Positions 1-6,582 of a DNA stretch of 11,491 bases are shown in pieces. Below the pieces are notes generated by a model, which searched no databases, was not told the DNA's origin, and saw nothing but the letters and a program-made list of their open reading frames with translations. Made by a program: the position numbers and the translations under genes. Each line of letters opens with the position of its first letter. Position 1 is the stretch's first letter. Origin of the DNA: Ignavibacteria bacterium UBA961 (lineage in GTDB: Bacteria > Bacteroidota > Ignavibacteria > Kapaibacteriales > UBA961); assembly GCA_002293005.1 (NCBI GenBank), contig DBCJ01000051.1, positions 1-11,491 of the forward strand, read 5' to 3'.

Positions 1-1026
1 CGCAATGTTCCTGATACTGTTGAGATATGCGGAGCAGGATTCCTACCTGACACTGTGATCAATCTTGGCAAGTTCAATGCTTGTGAAAATCCGATCATCA
101 CACTTCCTTATCCGAATGTGAGCAGCTATGATGTTCAAACAACAAACTCTGCATCGGGTGCAACAGATCAATTCAGCATTAGTCCTTTGGGTAATTTCAA
201 AATTCCTGCAAATACGAATCATAATTACTTGATTGTATTTACGCCAAATGCAGCAGGCAATTATTCTGTGACAGCTCAACTTGGTGAACGCAATGTGACA
301 GTAAATGCAGAGGCAATTACATTGCCAGTCACTATAACTTCATCAATCAATCCCGGTGAAGTAACACCTGGTCAAAAAGTTGCCTTCAAAGTAAATGCAG
401 AAATTCAAGGTAATGTTGGGTCAGCACAAATCAATGCAATGGATATCTTGGTGAATTACGATTCCAAAGATCTTGATTTCACCGGTACTGTTCGCTCTTT
501 GAATGGTTGGACATGGACACCTACTTTGAACGGAAATGTATTGACTGTTTCTGGTACAGGAAATCCCGGTCTCTCAGGCAATAAAGATTTGTTTGAAGCG
601 GACTTCAATGCATACTTGGGTGATTCAACATCATTCAAAGTATTTGTAGATGCAAAAGCCAAAGACATATTTGCGAAGTGCTTGGTCATTAGTAATTATA
701 CTTCCACTTTGAAACTTTCTCCAATTTGCTTTTCAAATGGTAGATTCATCAGAGGTTCCGGTTTAGGTTATGCATTATCTGTTTCAGGTCAATCCCCTGC
801 ATCAGACATCGCAATGATTGACTACTCAATCGGTATCTCATCAAATACCATCATTGAATTGTATAATTCAATGGGCCAAAAAGTTCATACATTGCTTGAA
901 GGACATGTGAAAGAAGGAGCATATCAACTCAGCATTGATGCCCAACAATTACCGGCCGGCATGTACACATGTATCTTGAAGTCCGGTCCATATGTAAATC
1001 AAGTGCAACTCATCATTACCAAGTAA
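1..1026 (+). CDS. T9SS-secreted multidomain protein, C-terminal part (5' end outside window)
   Basis: The frame is open from base 1, so the gene starts upstream; 341 residues and the TAA stop are visible. Residues about 1-100 look like an Ig-like ASH/choice-of-anchor repeat (IVFTPNAAGNYSVTAQL is typical). Residues about 107-218 resemble a cohesin-like beta-sandwich: PGQKVAFKVNAE, then MDILVNYDSKDLDF, then a W-rich stretch and LTVSGTG. Residues about 256-341 form a T9SS type A sorting domain, with IELYNSMGQKV, then LPAGMYTCIL and a terminal VQLIITK. From family knowledge, such proteins cross the outer membrane by the type IX system, lose this domain and are released or anchored at the surface. 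The usual N-terminal PNPA motif of the sorting domain is altered to GQSPAS. The ligand and true function are unknown. The gene ends at a strong terminator facing the convergent pgpH. Confidence 0.85.
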   Translation, partial: RNVPDTVEICGAGFLPDTVINLGKFNACENPIITLPYPNVSSYDVQTTNSASGATDQFSISPLGNFKIPANTNHNYLIVFTPNAAGNYSVTAQLGERNVTVNAEAITLPVTITSSINPGEVTPGQKVAFKVNAEIQGNVGSAQINAMDILVNYDSKDLDFTGTVRSLNGWTWTPTLNGNVLTVSGTGNPGLSGNKDLFEADFNAYLGDSTSFKVFVDAKAKDIFAKCLVISNYTSTLKLSPICFSNGRFIRGSGLGYALSVSGQSPASDIAMIDYSIGISSNTIIELYNSMGQKVHTLLEGHVKEGAYQLSIDAQQLPAGMYTCILKSGPYVNQVQLIITK

Positions 1027-1040
1027 ATCAGACACGCATA

Positions 1041-1079
1041 AAAAAAGCCCGCTTCATAATTTGAAGCGGGCTTTTTTTT
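1041..1079. terminator. Bidirectional intrinsic terminator between convergent genes
   Basis: GCCCGCTTC (1047-1055) pairs perfectly with GAAGCGGGC (1063-1071) around a 7-base loop, whose outer A and T can add one more pair. A run of six A precedes the stem and eight T follow it, so both transcripts would end in a GC-rich hairpin plus U-tract. It lies between the stop of the T9SS cargo gene and the stop of pgpH (1084-1082, minus strand), and should terminate both. Confidence 0.93.
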
Positions 1080-1081
1080 CA

Positions 1082-3289
1082 TCATTTCTTATCAGGTATT
1101 TCCTTATATGTAATCCGGTGATGTCGCATTCCCAGAAGATTCTTTATAAAAGATTCCTTAATCTCATTTATCTCGGCAATAGTAAGTGGACATTCATCCA
1201 ATTGTCCATCAAGCATTCTATCATTGATAATACCCTGAAGAATTACCTCAATATCTTCTTTGGTTTCTGCATTATTCAATCGAACGACAGCTTCTGCCGC
1301 ATCCGCTAGCATGAGAATTCCTGTTTCTTTAGAATTTGGCTTAGGTCCCGTATAACGATAATCCTCTTCTTTAACGATAGTTGGTCCTTCCCCCTTTTGG
1401 GATAACTCTATTGCTTTGGCATAAAAATGTTTGACCAGCATTGTGCCATGATGCATTGGAATGAAATCTATAATTCTCTGAGGAAGCTTATACTCTCTTG
1501 CAAGTTCGATTCCATCATGAACATGTTCCTTAATGATAGATGCGCTTTTCTTTGGAGGAAGATGATTATGTTTATTATCAATATTTATTTGATTCTCAAC
1601 ATAATATTCAGCCTTTGGTATCTTCCCAATATCATGATATAATGATCCTACTTTTGCAAGCAAAGCATTTGCATGAATGGCATGAGCAGCGCTCTCAGCA
1701 AGTCTTGCAATAGTCATGGTATGCTGAAAAGTGCCCGGTGCTTTTTCATTCATTTCCATTAAAAGTGGATGTTCCAAGGAATCATATTCATCGATTTTCA
1801 AGTCGGTGGTGACGGGAAATACTCTTTCAATCAAATACAAAACACCGAATGTGAAAATGGGCGAAAAAACAGCATTGATTCCGGCAACAATCAATTGCGG
1901 ATACATTTCATTCCAACTCAATGATCTTTCAGCTCCAATCGATGCAATGCTTACTGACATTCCTATAAATACATAAATTATTGATGCAAAAAGTTGCGTT
2001 CTTGCCTGAATGTCTCTGACACTATACGCTGCTACCATACCACCGATCATCATTGCAAGTCCAACAGAATAATCGCTTCCTCTTACTCCAGCTATTAGTA
2101 AGGACATTACAACTGTACTATAGAAAGCCGTTCTAGAATCAAACAGAATCGCAATCAACATTGAAAGAGCAGGTACTATCACTGCATATTCCAATGGATA
2201 AGAACTATTCATGAATACTGTTATCCAAGAGAATATGGGAGCAATGAGCACTATTCCCAATAAACCATACAATTGCTGATGATGTGCAAAGATGACAGGC
2301 CTAATGAAAAACAAGTATAGTATCATCATGGAAAAGATGAGAAAAGAATGCCCTATACTTCCTAATAGAATACTCCAAGAATATGTCGAAGTATCTGAAT
2401 TACCTCTATTGCTAACATAAGATTGCACTTTCAAAGCGGATAATCGATCAAATCTTTCACCCTTTCTGATGAGAACTTCACCCGCTCTAACAATGCCAAG
2501 AGTGCGAGGTATCGAAGCCAATCTATTTGACTTTGTTTCCTGAGTCAATGATTTTGACACTTCATACTTGGGCTTTAATATTTCAATCAAAGTTGATACC
2601 ACTTTTTCAACCTCTTGCATTTGCAACTTGTCGGCAAACAATTCAGAGAGTTGACCCCGCATGAGAGTTGTATCCGAAAATGCGGATTTCAACATGGGCA
2701 TGTCAATGCCTTTACTTTTACGAATGAATACAGTGTCGGAAAGAGAGGATATAGCTACGGAAATAAGTGGCCTTCTTTCATAGTATGTACTGATGAGTTC
2801 CTCTCTGTATTTCTGTACTATTTGACCAATCATTGACCTTTTTTGCTGAGGAAACTCTAGAACATTTTTTGTGACTGTTTCATTAAGAATTCCAGATTCC
2901 AGCAATTTACCTTCGCACATTTGAAGCAAAGCCGATAGCTTGGCTTCGGCTTCTGATATTGCATTCTCTATGTTTAAACAAATGATGGGCGTAGATTTCA
3001 GTACTCTCTCCTTTTCAAGTTCAATCTCTGACTCGGGTCTAATGATCGCGAAAGGGAATTCAGCCTTGATTGTTTCATTCATCCAAAGAACACCGATATT
3101 GACTTGCCTGACATCTTCCCCATTTTCATTGATTGCTCTTTGATTCGGAAACATCAATCCGGTGAGGATAATAATGATAATCATGAATGCTATTCGAACA
3201 CCATGATTTGAGAACAGAGATTTCTCAATCACAGATTCTTGATGCTCAGCGCTCTTTAACTGTTCAAATAGTGTTTTTTGCTTTGCCAT
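1082..3289 (-). CDS. pgpH: 7TM-HD cyclic-di-AMP phosphodiesterase, PgpH/YqfF type
   Basis: The product is 735 aa and matches PgpH (YqfF) from end to end. Family members hydrolyse the second messenger c-di-AMP at a cytoplasmic di-metal HD site. Order seen: a short cytoplasmic N-terminus; one TM helix (about 32-48, rich in Ile); a large extracytoplasmic 7TMR-HDED-like region to about 300; a block of about seven hydrophobic segments (301-491); and a C-terminal HD domain. The HD ligands are visible: H523 in APGTFQHTM, H552-D553 in LYHDIGK, then EHVHDG, MHHGT and MLADAAEA. The family signatures ENQ, YRYTGPKP and HHGT are intact. I chose the ATG at 3289; an in-frame TTG at 3301, directly after the upstream stop, would add four residues. 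It lies 12 bases after the upstream outer-membrane gene and is probably cotranscribed with it. The effect on potassium, osmotic or wall homeostasis is inferred from other bacteria. Confidence 0.93.
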   Translation of the reverse strand: MAKQKTLFEQLKSAEHQESVIEKSLFSNHGVRIAFMIIIIILTGLMFPNQRAINENGEDVRQVNIGVLWMNETIKAEFPFAIIRPESEIELEKERVLKSTPIICLNIENAISEAEAKLSALLQMCEGKLLESGILNETVTKNVLEFPQQKRSMIGQIVQKYREELISTYYERRPLISVAISSLSDTVFIRKSKGIDMPMLKSAFSDTTLMRGQLSELFADKLQMQEVEKVVSTLIEILKPKYEVSKSLTQETKSNRLASIPRTLGIVRAGEVLIRKGERFDRLSALKVQSYVSNRGNSDTSTYSWSILLGSIGHSFLIFSMMILYLFFIRPVIFAHHQQLYGLLGIVLIAPIFSWITVFMNSSYPLEYAVIVPALSMLIAILFDSRTAFYSTVVMSLLIAGVRGSDYSVGLAMMIGGMVAAYSVRDIQARTQLFASIIYVFIGMSVSIASIGAERSLSWNEMYPQLIVAGINAVFSPIFTFGVLYLIERVFPVTTDLKIDEYDSLEHPLLMEMNEKAPGTFQHTMTIARLAESAAHAIHANALLAKVGSLYHDIGKIPKAEYYVENQINIDNKHNHLPPKKSASIIKEHVHDGIELAREYKLPQRIIDFIPMHHGTMLVKHFYAKAIELSQKGEGPTIVKEEDYRYTGPKPNSKETGILMLADAAEAVVRLNNAETKEDIEVILQGIINDRMLDGQLDECPLTIAEINEIKESFIKNLLGMRHHRITYKEIPDKK

Positions 3290-3301
3290 AGAAGTACTCA
3301 A

Positions 3302-4126
3302 TTAGTCTAAATCCGGACAATATCTCATACCGATATGCCAAGAATATCCTAAATACATGTGATAGAACATATTTGCTTGTACAAAAATATCATCTAGGAA
3401 CATACTCAAACCAATTGTCACGGAAGAATGTGGTAAAGACAAACCTAGATGCGAACGAATATTGTGGGTAAAATTACACGAAATACTAGGTTTAAGACCC
3501 GAAGAATATTCTGTCATTAGCATATCCACATCTATAGCCATACCTTCAAATGGCATATACCCTAAGCCAATCGTCAAAAGCGGCTGCGTAAAACTTGCAC
3601 TGAATTCTGACATTGGCCTTGCAATTGGATATTGAAACAATATGCCGGCTCCAACTTTATCATCAATATTCATTATTGCGCCAAAACCCATATTCAATAT
3701 AGTGCAATGCAATATGCCATCATCAAAAGACACAAATTCAGATTGTAGTCCCAATCCGGGTACAATTAACATATTATGTGGATTCCATGCAGTTGATACA
3801 TCACATTGCATTACTGAAAAATGATCAATCTTCATGAATTCTGTCTTACAATGCAATCCTATTGATTGTTCCAAATGCATATCGCCGCAAATGGCTAGTC
3901 TAGATAGTTCTTCAATTCCAAATGGTATCGGTAATAATGAAATTCCAAAATGGGCACATGAATCAATCATTGAAAGTGAAGGGTGCACGCTTCCACAATG
4001 GATTGGCGAAGTCATCCCGATGATATTTCCATGGATTTCAGAAATTCTTAATTGTGCATGCAGATGATTTACCACAAAATAGTTGCCGATGGCTCCCAAG
4101 CATAGTATTTTCGCAATAGAAAACAT
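3302..4126 (-). CDS. Uncharacterised predicted outer-membrane beta-barrel protein
   Basis: I do not recognise a named family. The product is 274 aa, starting with a signal peptide (MFSIAKILCLGAIGNYF..., likely cleaved after HLHA). The rest alternates short amphipathic strands with turns, including many Gly-rich segments such as GLGYMPFEG, GFGAIM and LGYSWHIGMRY near the C-terminus, as in small outer-membrane barrels. I chose the ATG at 4126 because the signal peptide begins there. The open frame continues upstream to 4231, but that would overlap the divergent gene and bury the signal. A G-run (minus strand, 4134-4130) sits just ahead of the start. Composition is odd for an exported protein: by eye 18 Met, 16 His and 9 Cys, with three His-Cys pairs. 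It is the first gene of a likely two-gene unit with pgpH. Confidence 0.72.
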   Translation of the reverse strand: MFSIAKILCLGAIGNYFVVNHLHAQLRISEIHGNIIGMTSPIHCGSVHPSLSMIDSCAHFGISLLPIPFGIEELSRLAICGDMHLEQSIGLHCKTEFMKIDHFSVMQCDVSTAWNPHNMLIVPGLGLQSEFVSFDDGILHCTILNMGFGAIMNIDDKVGAGILFQYPIARPMSEFSASFTQPLLTIGLGYMPFEGMAIDVDMLMTEYSSGLKPSISCNFTHNIRSHLGLSLPHSSVTIGLSMFLDDIFVQANMFYHMYLGYSWHIGMRYCPDLD

Positions 4127-4150
4127 ATTCCCCCAAATCAAGGTGATTCC
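4127..4150. promoter_or_regulatory. 24-bp spacer between divergent start codons
   Basis: Only 24 bases separate the ATG of the minus-strand outer-membrane gene (4126) from the ATG of the plus-strand DUF4835 gene (4151). The plus-strand gene has an SD-like AAGGTG (4140-4145), 5 bases before its ATG. The minus-strand gene has GGGGG, 3 bases before its ATG. No promoter fits in the spacer, so each promoter must lie within the 5' coding part of the opposing gene, or each mRNA is nearly leaderless. I could not assign a convincing -7/-33 pair for either side. Confidence 0.6.
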
Positions 4151-5050
4151 ATGCGAACTTTCATATTTTCCATCATATTTTTTGCACTGATTATCTTCCC
4201 GATGCTTCATGCACAGGAAATTGAATTGCAAGTGAATGTGGATTTGAAGAATATTTCATTTGATAATCGAATTGATATTCAGAATCTTCGACAAGACATC
4301 ATCAATTATATCAATACTCAAAGATATTCTGAATCTGATTGGGAAAAACCAAAAGTACCTGTCGATATTGGAATCACAATCACTTCGCGGGGTCCAAACA
4401 ATACATATAGCGGGATACTCACAGTGATGTCATATACCGTTCTTGAGGATGGCTCAAAATCCATACTTATGAGAGCGATGGACAAACAATGGACATTTGA
4501 ATATGCCCCGGGCAATATGATGTCATATCAAGCCAATCGTTTCAATGCATTATCATCACCGATTGATTTCTATATGTTGATGTCCATCGGCATGTTTATG
4601 GACACATTCGCAGAACTTGACGGCACACCATTTTATGAAAAAGCAAAAGTAATTTGTCGAGCCGGTGCCGGAGCAAATGTAACAGGTTACCCCACAACTC
4701 CTGATCCATCGGTTCCATCCAAACTTGGACTTGCGACAGAGGCATCCGATTTATTGTATGAAGATTTCAGAAGACTCATCTTTTCATATCATTTTGACGG
4801 GTTGGAAGCTGTGAATAAAGACAAGTCGCAAGGTTTGCCCTTATTTGCCACAATCATCGAACAAATGGCTCAATTTAAAAAATCCAAAGTGACCATGCGT
4901 AGTCAATTCATGGAAGCATTTTTCAATTCCAAGTTCCAAGAATTGGCAGATCTTTTCAAAGGATATTCAGATACAGGAGTATTCACCAATCTATCACAAT
5001 TGGATCCTGCTAATTCCAGCGTATATCAAGCCGCACAGGAGAATCGATGA
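4151..5050 (+). CDS. DUF4835 family exported protein (PorD-like, T9SS-associated lineage)
   Basis: The product is 299 aa with a clear signal peptide (MRTFIFSIIFFALIIFPMLHA, cleavage before QEIEL). The mature start, with its mention of vectorial strands (ELQVNVDLKNI), matches DUF4835 proteins. So do a central helical block reading DFYMLMSIGMFMDTFAELDG followed by PFYEKA, and the later FFNSKFQELADLF. From memory, recent annotations call this family type IX secretion protein PorD; its mechanism is not established and I leave the symbol blank. It should be periplasmic or outer-membrane associated. An AAGGTG SD supports the chosen start. The stop overlaps the threonine aldolase start by 4 bp (ATGA), indicating translational coupling. 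It is the first gene of a four-gene operon, divergent from an outer-membrane gene. Confidence 0.82.
   Translation: MRTFIFSIIFFALIIFPMLHAQEIELQVNVDLKNISFDNRIDIQNLRQDIINYINTQRYSESDWEKPKVPVDIGITITSRGPNNTYSGILTVMSYTVLEDGSKSILMRAMDKQWTFEYAPGNMMSYQANRFNALSSPIDFYMLMSIGMFMDTFAELDGTPFYEKAKVICRAGAGANVTGYPTTPDPSVPSKLGLATEASDLLYEDFRRLIFSYHFDGLEAVNKDKSQGLPLFATIIEQMAQFKKSKVTMRSQFMEAFFNSKFQELADLFKGYSDTGVFTNLSQLDPANSSVYQAAQENR
5037..5050 (+). promoter_or_regulatory. SD plus ATGA stop/start junction, DUF4835 to threonine aldolase
   Basis: AGGAGAATCGATGA holds a strong SD (AGGAGA), a short spacer and an ATGA in which the downstream ATG overlaps the upstream TGA. This supports termination-reinitiation coupling and fixes the threonine aldolase start. 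The same 14-mer, with one mismatch, recurs at the next junction (6095-6108). Confidence 0.8.
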
Positions 5051-6108
5051 GTTCCATCAAATTTGATTTGCGCAGTGATACTGTCACAAAACCAACCATC
5101 GAAATGCGCAAAGCGATGGCGGAAGCAGAAGTTGGAGATGATGTCTATGCGGAAGATCCAACGGTGAATAGATTGCAATCAATGATTGCAGAGCTTTTTG
5201 GCAAAGAATCCGCATTGTTTGTTCCAACTGGTGTAATGGGAAATCAAATTGCCATTGCCATACACACAAAAAGAAGCGACGAAATCATTGTTGAATCGGA
5301 ATCTCATATCTTTCATTATGAGACAGCAGCTCCAGCAATCATTGCCGGTGTGCAGATGTATTGCATTCCAAGTGTAAAAGGAGAATTAGCAAGTTCATCA
5401 ATCAGTGAAGCGATAAGACCCGGTGATTATTATTTCCCCAAAACTTCTTTGATATGCATCGAACAAACCCATAATCGGCATGGCGGAACCGTTCTTTCAC
5501 TTTCATCAATTGAAGAAGTTTCCGGTTTCGCTCAAAGCAAACAGATACCTCTTCATTGTGATGGAGCGCGCATTTGGAATGCATGCGCTGAGACTGGAAC
5601 TGCACCTCATGAATATGCCCATTATTTGGATACTCTCTCCGTTTGTCTATCAAAAGGACTTGGCGCACCGGCTGGTTCAGTTTTCATTGGAACAAAAGAT
5701 CAAGTGGAATATGCCAGACATTGGAGAAAATTGCTTGGCGGTGGAATGCGACAATCCGGAATATTGGCTGCGGCGGGTATTCATGCTTTGCAATTTCATA
5801 GAGAGCATTTGAGAGATGATCATGAAAAAGCAAGAATATTTGCCGAGCAGATTTTCTCGCGAACCTCATGTACATTGGCCAATTCAGGTGGTACAGTTGA
5901 TACAAATATTCTCATCATAGATTGTGGAATCGATACCGATCCCTATTTATTGAGAAATGAATGTTCCAAAAGAGGCTTGGAGATTTCATCCGGCAGAGGA
6001 CAATGTCTTCGCGCTGTGTTTCATAGAGATATTACCATGCAAGAAGTTAAAGAAGCGGCAATGATTTTCATTCAAAGCTTTGATAGCATCATGAAGGAAA
6101 ATCGATGA
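5047..6108 (+). CDS. ltaE: Low-specificity L-threonine aldolase (PLP enzyme)
   Basis: The product is 353 aa, near the 333 aa of E. coli LtaE. It is a cytoplasmic fold-type I PLP enzyme that cleaves L-threonine and L-allo-threonine to glycine and acetaldehyde. The N-terminus DLRSDTVTKPT and GDDVYAEDPTVN is diagnostic. The PLP-linked lysine is K203 in CLSKGLGAPAGS. D172 in HCDGAR should bind the pyridine nitrogen. H87 (SHIF) and H142 (THNR) correspond to the active-site histidines of the E. coli enzyme, and GGGMRQSGILAAAG is intact. It may supply glycine or recycle threonine. It is coupled to its neighbours on both sides by ATGA overlaps with good SDs, which is unusual company for an amino-acid enzyme beside envelope genes. 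Substrate stereospecificity cannot be read from sequence. Confidence 0.93.
   Translation: MSSIKFDLRSDTVTKPTIEMRKAMAEAEVGDDVYAEDPTVNRLQSMIAELFGKESALFVPTGVMGNQIAIAIHTKRSDEIIVESESHIFHYETAAPAIIAGVQMYCIPSVKGELASSSISEAIRPGDYYFPKTSLICIEQTHNRHGGTVLSLSSIEEVSGFAQSKQIPLHCDGARIWNACAETGTAPHEYAHYLDTLSVCLSKGLGAPAGSVFIGTKDQVEYARHWRKLLGGGMRQSGILAAAGIHALQFHREHLRDDHEKARIFAEQIFSRTSCTLANSGGTVDTNILIIDCGIDTDPYLLRNECSKRGLEISSGRGQCLRAVFHRDITMQEVKEAAMIFIQSFDSIMKENR
6095..6108 (+). promoter_or_regulatory. SD plus ATGA stop/start junction, threonine aldolase to thioesterase
   Basis: AGGAAAATCGATGA is identical at 13 of 14 positions to the junction at 5037-5050. It contains an SD (AGGAAA) and a 4-bp ATGA overlap. Both upstream proteins therefore end in Glu-Asn-Arg. 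It sets the start of the thioesterase at 6105. Confidence 0.78.
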
Positions 6109-6578
6109 AATCTCAAGACAAACACATTGAGAACATAGACTTCACAGCATTTCATCATATAATGTCAGGAAGAGTCAAGACATTTGAAGTGGATAGACAA
6201 AATATCGTCCACAATATCATTTATCTCTATTGGCTTGAAGATGCAAGAGTTGAATACTTCAGAGCTTTGGGATTGGACATGAATGAGCGAACATTCATTG
6301 ATTCACATCGTTTTGTGATTGCCAAGACAGAGATCAATTATCTTGCTCCTGCACTCTTTGACAAACAATATGAAGTATTGACAAGAATCTCACATCTCGG
6401 CACATCTTCATTCATATTTGATCAATTGATTATCTCAATTCCGGAAAGAACAATACTGATAACGGCACAATCCGTTTTAGTTCACTTGAATCCAACTACA
6501 AATGAGAGCATGCCGATTGACGATGAATATCGCACACTCGTTGGGGTTTTTGAACAAAGAGATTTTCAAAAAGGTTAA
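6105..6578 (+). CDS. 4HBT/YbgC-like acyl-CoA thioesterase (hotdog fold)
   Basis: The product is 157 aa, within the usual size for single-domain hotdog thioesterases, and has no signal peptide. The signature segment (residues 30-48) reads VDRQNIVHNIIYLYWLEDAR and aligns with the family pattern DxxGxVxNxxYxxYxExAR. D30 sits at the position of the catalytic Asp, and Y40, E45 and R48 are conserved. The common Gly-His after the Asp is replaced by Asn-Ile, a degree of variation seen among YbgC-like members. Such enzymes hydrolyse short or aromatic acyl-CoA thioesters, some linked to the Tol-Pal envelope system. The substrate here is unknown. It is coupled to ltaE by a 4-bp overlap and followed after 4 bases by the OmpA-family gene. 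Confidence 0.85.
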   Translation: MKSQDKHIENIDFTAFHHIMSGRVKTFEVDRQNIVHNIIYLYWLEDARVEYFRALGLDMNERTFIDSHRFVIAKTEINYLAPALFDKQYEVLTRISHLGTSSFIFDQLIISIPERTILITAQSVLVHLNPTTNESMPIDDEYRTLVGVFEQRDFQKG

Positions 6579-6582
6579 TCGA

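Noticed and set aside
1061..1309. 82-codon plus-strand ORF starting inside the bidirectional terminator
   Set aside because: Antisense to the conserved C-terminus of pgpH; no family similarity.
3290..3301. TTG start for pgpH at 3301, adding four residues
   Set aside because: No SD ahead of it, and an ATG lies 12 bases downstream. Not excluded, but less likely.
4127..4231. Upstream extension of the minus-strand outer-membrane gene to an ATG at 4231
   Set aside because: It would overlap the divergent gene's coding start and hide the signal peptide that begins at 4126.
5480..5812. 110-codon plus-strand ORF inside the threonine aldolase gene
   Set aside because: Out-of-frame shadow of a fully conserved enzyme; no SD or domain similarity.
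6502..6582. Upstream start for the OmpA-family protein at 6502
   Set aside because: The extra 27 residues lie inside the thioesterase gene and precede a clear signal peptide; the SD sits before 6583.
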